Part shown: positions 1 through 8,000 of the stretch, piece after piece
How positions within the stretch are numbered: position 1 is the first letter of the stretch
How the letters are laid out: every line of letters begins with the position of its first letter
DNA from: Ruminococcus sp. CAG:563
GTDB lineage: Bacteria; Bacillota; Clostridia; Oscillospirales; Acutalibacteraceae
Assembly: GCA_000434915.1 (NCBI GenBank)
Contig: FR882086.1
Span: forward strand, 116,577 to 131,669
Length of the DNA stretch: 15,093 nucleotides
Reading direction: 5' to 3'
Made by a program: the position numbers and the translations under genes
The notes under the pieces: model-generated
What the model was told of the DNA's origin: nothing
The model's database searches: none
What the model saw: the letters and a program-made list of their open reading frames with translations, nothing else

Positions 1-497
1 AACGCTATGGCGGCCGCCATATACTGCCTCATTCCGTCCATCATTCCGCCCAGGTATCCGTATGCGACAAACAGAAAAATTGACATTTCAAACGGTGACG
101 AATACAAATATAAAATGATCAGCACAGGAATCAATGCAAGTGCGGTGCAAACAAAAATCAAGACCTGCGGATCGTCTGTTCTGTTTCTCAAAATATTTTG
201 AATAAAGGAAAACATATTTCCGTCGATTATCATCTTAAGGTTTACTTCGTTTCCTTCATCCGGCATGTTTTCGAAAGAATACATATAAAAGAATGTATCT
301 CCGATTGTTTTTCTCAGACCGGCAAACGGCATATAAAAGGCTAACGGAAGTATAACTGCAATAGGATTCGGCAAAGGTTGGCCGAGCCCGCCTTGAGCTT
401 TGAGCGGAACAGAACGAGCCGCCACTGCAACCAAGCACATAACAATCGTGGCAACCCATACTACTATTTCATAGAAATCGAAATTAAAATTTATCAT
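1..497 (-). CDS. EpsG/Wzy-like polysaccharide polymerase, N-terminal part (cut by window edge)
   Basis: The open frame starts at the ATG at 497-495 and runs off the left edge without a stop, giving the first 165 residues. The start has an AAAGGA ribosome site just upstream. The protein begins MINFNFDFYEIVVWVATIVM, with hydrophobic segments near residues 9-29, 46-62, 108-128 and 135 onward. Between the second and third segments is a polar stretch with ETGDTF-like order (RKTIGDTFFYMYSFENMP). The end reads GGMMDGMRQYMAAAIA. A short TM pair, a loop carrying R..IGDT..Y, and a later G(M)RQ.(I/M)A helix is the pattern of the EpsG family, membrane proteins thought to polymerise or export exopolysaccharide repeat units. 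It is the fourth gene of the leftward operon, 71 bases after the GT4 gene. Family assignment is by remembered pattern; a Wzy/O-antigen ligase-type protein is the alternative. Confidence 0.75.
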   Translation of the reverse strand, partial: MINFNFDFYEIVVWVATIVMCLVAVAARSVPLKAQGGLGQPLPNPIAVILPLAFYMPFAGLRKTIGDTFFYMYSFENMPDEGNEVNLKMIIDGNMFSFIQNILRNRTDDPQVLIFVCTALALIPVLIILYLYSSPFEMSIFLFVAYGYLGGMMDGMRQYMAAAIA

Positions 498-568
498 TCC
501 GTTCCTTTCTCCCAAGAAAACTTATAACGTCAAGCAGGGCACACGCCGAGCCTTACACCGTGTTATCA

Positions 569-1681
569 TTATATATATTCGTTATAAACAGCTTCAAGCT
601 CCTGCAATACCTCTTCTTTTGAATACGGTTTGATAAGCTCAAGTGAATTCTTGGAAAATTTGTTGTATAAAGCTTTATCGTTAATCAATTCGGCAACTCT
701 TTTTGCCATTGTTTCGTCATCATCGGGTGCAACGATATAACCGTTACTGCCGTTTCTGCACAGCTCACGGTGACCTCTGTTATCCGAAAGAACAACCGGC
801 AAACCGCAAGCCATAGCCTCCATAACGTTGACCGGCAAGCCCTCCCTAAGACTTGAACCGACTGCAATGTCACTTAAATGAACAAGATCACAGGCATCGT
901 TCCTGTGTCCGAGAAAATCTATATAAGCGGAAACGCCAAGCTCTTCGGCAAGCCTTATATATTTACCCTCGTAATTATCCGCACCGACAATAAGAAGTCT
1001 GATATTCTTGTTTTCTTTCGTTAGTCTTTTCATCATGCGAACAAGCATACCCTGATTTTTGTTAGCGTTCATTTCTGCCACATAAATCAGAATTATCGCA
1101 TCCTCCGGGTATCCCTTTTCTTTACGAAGTCTGATTTTTTCTTCTTCTGAAATCTTATAAAAAAGGTCGCTGTTATATCCGACACCGTTTACCTTAACAA
1201 TCTTTTTAGCCTTAAGATGTTTTTTTGCAACGGAAAAATCCTCGCTGTTTATAGTTATCAAACAATCGGTCATTGTTGACATGACCCACTCAATGGGATA
1301 AAAAATGACCTTGTTAAGCAAAGGCGCTCCTTTAAAAAAATGGAAGCCGTGAGCGGTATAAATCACCTTTGTTCCCTTTTTCCGTTCATCTTTCGCCGCA
1401 AGTCTGGCAAGGATTCCTCCCATCGGCGTATGGCAATGCACAATATCATAGTTTCCTTTTTTTATTATCGCTTTCAGCTCTCTATACGCTTGAATATTCT
1501 CCTTGTCGGCAGGAGAACGTTTGATGGGAATTTCAAATTTATTATCACAGTACGGCAATTCTCTGTCTCCATGACATGCAACATCAACCTGCCAACCTTT
1601 TTCCTTAAACATTTTGAAGCAAGGCAAGTGGAAATAGTAAAAATGCTCCGCAACAGTTGCAACATAAAGAATTTTTTTCAT
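569..1681 (-). CDS. GT4-family glycosyltransferase of the exopolysaccharide operon (EpsD-like)
   Basis: A 370-residue GT-B retaining glycosyltransferase, expected to be cytoplasmic or membrane-peripheral and to add a sugar to the lipid-linked repeat unit. The N-terminal domain opens MKKILYVATVAEHFYYFHLP and contains YDIVHCHTPMGG (about 78-89) and YTAHGFHFFKG (108-118), typical of the acceptor-side domain of GT4 enzymes. The C-terminal domain holds IYVAEMNANKNQ (199-210) and the E-x7-E donor-sugar signature, E280 to E288, in REGLPVNVMEAMACGLPVV. Length is normal for the family. I chose the ATG at 1681 rather than one 33 bases further upstream because AAAGGA lies about 9 bases before it and the family starts with K(K/R)ILYVAT; the longer form would add MQVYQRKGCFA. 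It follows the sugar-transferase gene after 57 bases. The exact donor and acceptor cannot be read from sequence. Confidence 0.9.
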   Translation of the reverse strand: MKKILYVATVAEHFYYFHLPCFKMFKEKGWQVDVACHGDRELPYCDNKFEIPIKRSPADKENIQAYRELKAIIKKGNYDIVHCHTPMGGILARLAAKDERKKGTKVIYTAHGFHFFKGAPLLNKVIFYPIEWVMSTMTDCLITINSEDFSVAKKHLKAKKIVKVNGVGYNSDLFYKISEEEKIRLRKEKGYPEDAIILIYVAEMNANKNQGMLVRMMKRLTKENKNIRLLIVGADNYEGKYIRLAEELGVSAYIDFLGHRNDACDLVHLSDIAVGSSLREGLPVNVMEAMACGLPVVLSDNRGHRELCRNGSNGYIVAPDDDETMAKRVAELINDKALYNKFSKNSLELIKPYSKEEVLQELEAVYNEYI

Positions 1682-1738
1682 TGCAAAGCATCCTTTCCTT
1701 TGGTAAACCTGCACGGGTTCGGTTATTCGCCGATTGCT

Positions 1739-2368
1739 TTAAGCGCTTTCCGTTTCCCTGTTTCCTTTGAACTTTTCCATGGTGTTTTCATTGCCGCTGT
1801 TTATTCCGTCCTGACGAATAACATTTTCAATGGTTTTAATAAAAATTTTCATATCCATCAAAAAACTGTAGTGATCCACATAATAAATATCATATGCAAA
1901 TTTTTCATCCCATGTCAGGGTATTGCGTCCGTTTACCTGTGCCCAACCGGAAATACCCGGTAAAACATCATGTCGGCGCATCTGTTCCGGAGAATACAGT
2001 TCGAGATACTCTGTAAGCAACGGTCTTGGACCGATAAAACTCATATCGCCCCTGATTATATTTAAAAGTTGAGGAAGCTCGTCCACACTTGTTTTTCTGA
2101 GCAGGCGGCCTACCTTTGTCATTCTTTCAAAATCGCTAAGCTCTCGGCCGCTTTCATCATAGGCCTTCGTGGACATGGTTCTGAACTTATATACAGTAAA
2201 AATCTTGCCGTTTTTTCCCGGCCTTTTCTGCTTGAAAAGTATCGGTCCGTCATGACCTGCCGCAATAAGAATTGCCGACAAAGCCATCAGCGGGGACAAA
2301 ACCGCCAACAAAACAAGTGCAACCGATAGGTCAATAATTCTTTTGATATATTTGTACACCGAATTCAC
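1739..2368 (-). CDS. Undecaprenyl-phosphate sugar phosphotransferase (initiating, small monotopic PGT)
   Basis: A 209-residue phosphoglycosyl transferase of the bacterial sugar transferase family (EpsL/PglC/WcaJ C-terminal domain). It would transfer a sugar-1-phosphate from UDP-sugar to undecaprenyl phosphate at the inner membrane face, the first step of repeat-unit assembly. Visible signatures: a single hydrophobic re-entrant helix at about 10-37 with Ser25-Pro26 at the break; KFRTM (61-65); DELPQLLN (96-103), whose Asp-Glu is the catalytic dyad of the family; GPRPLL (113-118); and GWAQVNGRN (141-149). It lacks the extra transmembrane domain of the large WcaJ/WbaP forms. The start is GTG at 2368-2366, 20 bases after the upstream gene; there is only a weak GAGAG ribosome site, and a second GTG three codons in (2359) would be better spaced. 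An upstream in-frame stop rules out a longer form. Confidence 0.93.
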   Translation of the reverse strand: MNSVYKYIKRIIDLSVALVLLAVLSPLMALSAILIAAGHDGPILFKQKRPGKNGKIFTVYKFRTMSTKAYDESGRELSDFERMTKVGRLLRKTSVDELPQLLNIIRGDMSFIGPRPLLTEYLELYSPEQMRRHDVLPGISGWAQVNGRNTLTWDEKFAYDIYYVDHYSFLMDMKIFIKTIENVIRQDGINSGNENTMEKFKGNRETESA

Positions 2369-2388
2369 TCTCTCATGAAAAATTTCAA

Positions 2389-4263
2389 TCAGTCAATTAC
2401 AGCTTCTTTAAAGTTGGGAACTATCTCTTTAATAATTCCTCTTACCTCGTTCGCGTCGGCTTTTTTAAGCTTTTCAAGTTCTTTTTCAAAGAGTTCGTCG
2501 TCCATATCAACCGGCTTTGTTACAAAAATCTTGTTATTTGCCGTCATCTTTCGTTCGCTGCTTTCCTCGTCGAGAACAAGTTCCTCATAAAGTTTCTCAC
2601 CCGGGCGAAGACCGGAAAATTTAATTTCAATCTCCGTATACGGCTTATAACCCGAAAGCATAATAAGATTTTCCGCAAGGGTAACAATCTTGACGGGTTC
2701 GCCCATATCGAGGACGAAAATCTCGCCGCCCTTTGCGAGTCCGCCTGCCTGAACAACAAGCTGTGCAGCCTCGGGAATCGTCATAAAATATCTTGTTATC
2801 TCAGGGTGAGTAACCATAACCGGTCCGCCGTTTTTAATCTGCTCGGTGAAGATTGGAATTACGCTTCCGCTTGAGCCGAGAACGTTTCCGAAACGCACGG
2901 CAGCAAAGATCGTGCTGTTTTTGCATTTACGTTCAAAATACTGCACAATCATTTCTGTGATTCTCTTGGTCGCACCCATGACATTGGCCGGATTAACAGC
3001 CTTGTCCGACGAGATATTTACAAAACGTTTTACGTTATATTCAACGGCAATGCTTGCAACATTAAATGTTCCGAAAACGTTATTTTTAACTGCTTCTTTC
3101 GGGCTGTCCTCCATAAGCGGAACGTGCTTATGAGCCGCCGCATGAAATACGATTGACGGATGGAATTCATCAAAAATCTCTCGGAGTCTTGTCTGATCTC
3201 TGACAGAACCTATTCTGATATCAATTTCGGGATTTCCTTTATGATAAGCGTCAAGCTGCTGCTTGAGCAAATATGCGCTGTTTTCATAAATATCAAAGAC
3301 GACAATTTTCTTCGGATGATACTTAGAAACCTGACGGCAAAGCTCGCTGCCGATAGATCCGCCGCCGCCCGTTACAAGGACAACCTGATCCTTAAGATAG
3401 CTGCAAACATCTCTGTTCAGCTCAACCTCGGGGCGTGAGAGAAGATCGGTGATATTAACATCTCTGATTCTGCCGCTCTGTGACGTATCCGTCATTTCAA
3501 GAAGGCTCGGCGAGGTTTTCAGCTTACAGCCGGTCTTAACCGCAATGCGGAGAATCTCGGTCTGTCTCTCACTGCCGACCGATGGTAGGCAAAGAATTAT
3601 TGTGTTAATATTATATTTTTTTGCAAGCTCGGGAATCTGATCGCAGGTTCCCTTAACGGGAATTCCTCTGATTCTCTTGCCAACCTTGAGCGGATTATCG
3701 TCAACCGCTATAATCGGTTTGCCTCTTGCATAATTATTAACCTCAAGCTCGTTGATAATGATCATACCCATATCGCCTGCACCGACTATCATTACACGGT
3801 CGAGCTTCTCTTCATTTTTGAGACTTCTCTCACGGTAATATCTTCTGACAAGGCGGTAAATTACCCTCATTCCTGCCACAAGAACTATCGCAACGAGAGT
3901 GCCGAAAACATAGAAATACGCATCAAAGCAGCCGTTTTTAAGTTCGGAAGCCGCTCCTCCGATGCTTGAAAGTATTAAATCAACCGCAATTCCCGAGATT
4001 CCGCCGATTGCGGTTGCCATGGCAACGTTCCAGACCTCACGAATTCCTGCATATTCCCACATGCTGGAGTAAATCTTAAATGCATGATAAAGCACAATAA
4101 AAATCACGGTAACCGGCAAAGCTCTTTGCCAGATAGCACTCATATTCTGCTGACCGCCGCCAAGCAGCATAACAAATATGTAAGCAAAGTTTACTGCAAA
4201 AATATCATACAGCATCATCAACGTGCTTTTAATAAATGCGCTTCTAAAATCAACTTTTTTCAA
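2389..4263 (-). CDS. Membrane nucleotide-sugar 4,6-dehydratase/epimerase (CapD/WbpM/EpsC type)
   Basis: A 624-residue polysaccharide biosynthesis enzyme, probably converting UDP-GlcNAc or a related sugar to its 4-keto-6-deoxy form for the operon's repeat unit. Order of parts: hydrophobic segments at about 13-35, 49-66, 80-101 and 113-135; a first Rossmann motif VMIVGAGDMG (157-166); then the catalytic SDR domain with VTGGGGSIGSELCR (297-310), HAAAHKHVPLME (374-385) and SSDKAVNPANVMGATKR (418-434). The usual SDR YxxxK is MxxxK here (Met429, Lys433), as known for long WbpM/CapD enzymes. The C-terminal end has the GLRPGEKLYEEL motif (551-562). It is the first gene of the leftward operon and uses a TTG start with a full AGGAGG site. 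Substrate and 4,6-dehydratase rather than plain epimerase activity are inferred from family. Confidence 0.93.
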   Translation of the reverse strand: MKKVDFRSAFIKSTLMMLYDIFAVNFAYIFVMLLGGGQQNMSAIWQRALPVTVIFIVLYHAFKIYSSMWEYAGIREVWNVAMATAIGGISGIAVDLILSSIGGAASELKNGCFDAYFYVFGTLVAIVLVAGMRVIYRLVRRYYRERSLKNEEKLDRVMIVGAGDMGMIIINELEVNNYARGKPIIAVDDNPLKVGKRIRGIPVKGTCDQIPELAKKYNINTIILCLPSVGSERQTEILRIAVKTGCKLKTSPSLLEMTDTSQSGRIRDVNITDLLSRPEVELNRDVCSYLKDQVVLVTGGGGSIGSELCRQVSKYHPKKIVVFDIYENSAYLLKQQLDAYHKGNPEIDIRIGSVRDQTRLREIFDEFHPSIVFHAAAHKHVPLMEDSPKEAVKNNVFGTFNVASIAVEYNVKRFVNISSDKAVNPANVMGATKRITEMIVQYFERKCKNSTIFAAVRFGNVLGSSGSVIPIFTEQIKNGGPVMVTHPEITRYFMTIPEAAQLVVQAGGLAKGGEIFVLDMGEPVKIVTLAENLIMLSGYKPYTEIEIKFSGLRPGEKLYEELVLDEESSERKMTANNKIFVTKPVDMDDELFEKELEKLKKADANEVRGIIKEIVPNFKEAVID

Positions 4264-4269
4264 AACGAA

Positions 4270-4278
4270 TTACCTCCT
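4270..4278 (-). promoter_or_regulatory. Ribosome binding site that fixes the TTG start of the dehydratase gene
   Basis: Read on the minus strand the bases are AGGAGGTAA, a near-perfect anti-16S match, followed nine bases after AGGAGG by TTG at 4263-4261. No in-frame ATG sits at this spacing, and translation from the TTG gives the expected MKK...TM start for the family. Confidence 0.85.
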
Positions 4279-4336
4279 ACACGAAAGCAAGGATTTTACA
4301 CAATATTTCGATTTTACCCCTAATATACACTATTAT

Positions 4337-4365
4337 ATTTTAATATATTATTTCAGTAAAGTCAA
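4337..4365 (-). promoter_or_regulatory. Sigma-A type promoter of the polysaccharide operon
   Basis: On the minus strand a -35 box TTGACT (4365-4360) is followed by a 17-base spacer and a -10 box TAAAAT (4342-4337). This gives a predicted start near 4330 and a leader of roughly 65 bases before the TTG start. A TATAAT-like string lies a few bases further downstream but its spacing to the -35 box is too long. Confidence 0.7.
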
Positions 4366-4497
4366 GGCAAACGAATGCTATAATTGGTGTATTTGTTGAA
4401 ATATTTATTGGTAATATAAACTTTTGCCATATTCTTCTTTTGTAAATTACCTTCAGGCGAATTTTGAACCGATTTTTCCATAAAAATATTGTCTTGG

Positions 4498-4526
4498 TTG
4501 ACAGCTCTTAAGAAATGTGATACGCT
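4498..4526 (+). promoter_or_regulatory. Promoter of the 103-residue protein gene
   Basis: A consensus -35 TTGACA (4498-4503) is followed by 17 bases and an extended -10, TGA-TACGCT (hexamer 4521-4526). The -10 hexamer itself is weak, compensated by the TG extension. The predicted start is about 20 bases before the ATG at 4553, and a GGAG ribosome site (4542-4545) lies between them. It is divergent from the polysaccharide operon promoter, about 130 bases apart. Confidence 0.6.
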
Positions 4527-4552
4527 AAAGAAAAAACGAACGGAGCAAAGAT

Positions 4553-4864
4553 ATGATAGGAATCGGAAAATGGGAAGCTTCAATTAATACAATGCTTTTC
4601 CGGGGCACGGGCAGAGTTACAATAAGCGATAAAAACGGTCAATATGACTTCAAACTTGAAATAGTCGGCGAAAATGCCCCCGCATTCAGGGTCACAGACG
4701 TTGTTGAAGAGGGAAATACCCTGCGTGCCGTTGCCGAAAGCGACATGTTTAAGGGCAAAAAAATCCCGGTCACCGCAACCTTTGACGGAGACAGCGTCGT
4801 AGGCACGGCAAAACTTCCCTTTATCGGCAACATTAAGCTCAGCGGACACAGAATTGACGGATAA
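4553..4864 (+). CDS. Small cytoplasmic protein of unknown function, beta-rich
   Basis: A 103-residue protein I do not recognise. It begins MIGIGKWEASINTMLFRGTG and ends KLPFIGNIKLSGHRIDG. It has no signal peptide and no membrane segment. Alternating hydrophobic and polar residues with Gly/Asp-Gly turns (DKNGQ, EEGN, DGDSV) suggest an all-beta sandwich or barrel. The shape resembles short single-domain proteins of the form 'G.W...I.T..G......I...DG...G' that are annotated only as hypothetical; this is a loose resemblance, not an assignment. GGAG lies seven bases before the ATG, with its own promoter upstream and a terminator downstream, so it is a complete one-gene unit between a polysaccharide operon and a surface-protein gene. 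Coding status is well supported by these signals; function is unknown. Confidence 0.8.
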   Translation: MIGIGKWEASINTMLFRGTGRVTISDKNGQYDFKLEIVGENAPAFRVTDVVEEGNTLRAVAESDMFKGKKIPVTATFDGDSVVGTAKLPFIGNIKLSGHRIDG

Positions 4865-4884
4865 TTACACTCACTTTTAAAAAA

Positions 4885-4942
4885 CGCTATACATTATAAA
4901 AAGCGTTATGCATTATATAAAGTTATACATTATATATATATA
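4885..4942 (+). repeat. Three tandem degenerate ~19-base AT-rich units
   Basis: Units at 4885-4903 (CGCTATACATTATAAAAAG), 4904-4922 (CGTTATGCATTATATAAAG) and a shorter one from 4923 (TTATACATTATATATATA). They sit between the stop of the small gene and the terminator hairpin. Origin by local duplication is likely; no function is visible. Confidence 0.6.
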
Positions 4943-4946
4943 AATC

Positions 4947-4980
4947 GACCGCCCTCAAATGAGAGCGGTCATTTTCATTT
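4947..4980. terminator. Bidirectional hairpin terminator between convergent genes
   Basis: GACCGC (4947-4952) pairs with GCGGTC (4965-4970), continued after one mismatch by CTC/GAG around an AAAT loop. On the plus strand ATTTTCATTT follows; on the minus strand the hairpin follows the surface-protein stop at 5001 by about 30 bases and is itself followed by GATTTATATATA. It probably serves both converging genes, better for the plus-strand one. Confidence 0.75.
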
Positions 4981-5000
4981 AGTTGTTTGTCTTGCGACGA

Positions 5001-8000
5001 TTAATACCAAATCCAGCCGAAGAGGAATATTAATATTAACCACTGGAAGAAATTGTAATCTACTTCAACCTTATACATTCTGAGATTAGCGTCTACCTCA
5101 TCCATGGCATAAATAATTGTAGATCCGGTGTTATTGGCTTTAATTTTACCATTTGAATCCACACTTGCAATAGAACTATCTTCTGACTCATATGTTGCAT
5201 AATCAGAACCGTTATTTACCGAATAGGTATCCTTATAATTAAGATAGATAGTATCGTATGGGGTATCCTTTACAACTACTTTAATCTGTTCCTCCTGATA
5301 AAGCACTGTTTTTGAACTGTTATAAAGTCTAACGTATACAATAAATTCTCCTTTAACACCATTTGTTTCGACATTCAATGTTACCGAATCCTCATATATA
5401 CTCTCGGTAAATTCCAAATTTAATGCTTCCGGAGTTGAGCATGAAGCAACAAGCTTACAATTGCCAAGGTTTGTTCGTTTCATTGTAATTGTAGAACGGC
5501 CATCAACAACCTCTTCGAGATCAAGTCTTAATGATTTAGTTCGTACCGTAAGAACATCATCCGGAACGGGTGTTGATGTATCTGCTTTCCAAATTGCATA
5601 TATTGTTACATTGCCTTTCAAAGATACTTTTGTTCCCGATTGAAATTCTGCAGAAGTAGCATTCTTGTCATTTGCCCATCCAAGGAAAGTATAGCCCGCT
5701 CTTGTCGGCTTTGTTGAGCTAAGTGTCGTTGTTCCTTTGCCCCATACGGCATAAAGTGTAGTATTTGCAGTAGGTTTGTAGGATGAACCACACGAATATG
5801 ATGCAGAACTTGCTGTACTGCTTGTTGACCAACCGCTACAACTTAATGAAACATTCTGTGAAGACGGTGCACCGCTTCCCCCGTTTGCATTGTACGTTAT
5901 GGTGGCAGTTTTGCTTGGCGTCGGCAATGTTACAGAATTTCCCGCCGTCACTGTTGCGCTTGACGGGGAAACAGAACCACCGTTTGCATTGTAGTTAACA
6001 GTATATGATGTAGTCGGATTTTTCTTCCAGACAGCATAGAGTGTTGTGTTTGAAGAAATACTGATTGAAGAACCCGATGAATACGAAGCAGAACTTGCTG
6101 AGCTGCTTGTCGACCAGCCAAGGAACGTATAACCGCTTCTTGTGGGTTTTGTTGAACTGATTGTTGCCGATCCGTTTGAATACCAAACTGCATAAAGGGT
6201 TATGTTTGTAGTCGGCTTATAAGACGAACCGCATGAATACGAAGCGGAGCTTGCTGTATTGCTCGTTGACCAGCCCTTACATGAAACGGACACGCTCTGT
6301 GATGACGGAGCACCGCTGCCGTTGTTTGCATTATAAGAAAGCGTATATTTTTTTGCTGGTGTCGGCAATGTTGCGGAATTTCCTGCCGTTACTATTACAC
6401 TTGTCGGAGAAACAGAACCGCCGTTTGCATTAAAACTAACAGTATAAGATGCAGGTGTGTTTTTTGTAACCTTAAAGGAGTATGTTCCCGTCTTCGATGA
6501 ATAAGCAAAGGCTTTTATATAATAGGTTGTACCTGATGTAAGGCTACGAGTTTTTTTGAAATTGCTTCCGTCTCCGCTGTCATCATCACTACCGATTTCC
6601 GTTCCATCAGCTTTGTAAATTGTAACTTTTGAATCAATTGAACCTGTTGATTCAAATGTATACTCCCCTGAAGATGACGGTGTAAATTTGTAATACCAAG
6701 CTTGCTCTGCAAAAGCGATATTTACTGTATTGCTATTTCCTGCTGAAACTGACTGTGCCGATTTCCAAACCGCATAAAGTGTTGTGTTTGATGAGAGAGA
6801 GATTGTGCTTCCCGGCGTGTATGTTGCACTTGTTGCACTGCTGTTTGTCGACCAACCAAGGAAAGTATAGCCAAATCTTGTTGGAACAGTTGATTTTATT
6901 GTGTAACTTTTTGCCCCAGAGTGTCCGCTTGGAGCACCACTTCCTCCATTGGCATTGTAGCTGAGAGAATATGATGATGGCACTGAAGAATTATTTCCAA
7001 TCGAAAAAGTATATATTCCAGTTCTTAATTCGTTATTACCATACCTTACAACTGCAAAATAATATGTTCCGGTTTTTGTAAAATCAATATCTTTGTCAAG
7101 TTGAAGTTTTTGTGAAGTGCTATTCCAATAATATGCATAACTTCCCCATATTTCATTTCCGTTTGAATCATATATATTAAAAGTTAAATGCTCAATGGAT
7201 GCTTCTAATTTAACTTTTTGTTTGCCAGTAGATGAAATATTGAATTTGTAAAAATCTTTTTCATCATTTCTTGCAATCTGACCAATATATTGTGTGTTAA
7301 TTGAAATCGAATTAGCTGAATTCATTGTATTGTTTGTTCCGCCATTTGACTCACTAAAGCTTTCATTGGCCTTCGTATATGAAGTGGAAAAGTTATAATC
7401 ACCAACTCTTTTATTATGATTTCCATATCTAACTATCGCTAAATAGTATGTTCCAGAAGTAAGATCAAAATTCTGAATCATTGTAAGCTTTTCGGCTGTG
7501 TTATTCCAATAGGCTGCATATGATTCCCATATTGTATTTCCATTTATGTCATAAATATAAAAGGATACATACTCAATAGGAGCTGTAAAGTTTATGTTAA
7601 CTCTTCCGGAATCATTTAATGAAAATTTGTATATATCCCTATCATCATTATCCGCAATTTGTCCATATATTTTATTTCCAAGAGAAATTGAACTTGCAGT
7701 TGCTATTGAATTGTTTGACCCCTGAGTAGTCTCTTTATAGCTCTCGTTTGATGATGTAAATACCGTTGAAAAGTTATAACTTCCATAGTTGCTTCCATAG
7801 GCTTTAATGGCAAAGAAATATGTTCCCGAAGTTATACTAAGATTTTGTATTAATGTCATCTTTTGAGCCGTGCTATTCCAATAATATGCATAACTGCTCC
7901 AAACTTCATTTCCATTTGAATCATAAATATAGAAACTTAAATACTCTATATTTGCATTTAAATTGAGTTTAACAGTTCCTGAGGATGAAAGTGTAAACTT

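Noticed and set aside
1340..1963. 207-codon plus-strand frame
   Set aside because: Lies across the GT4 and sugar-transferase genes on the opposite strand, including their gap; Phe/Ile-rich shadow translation without a ribosome site.
4362..4583. 73-codon minus-strand frame upstream of the dehydratase gene
   Set aside because: It covers both divergent promoters and its stop lies in the -35 box of the polysaccharide operon; no ribosome site before any start.
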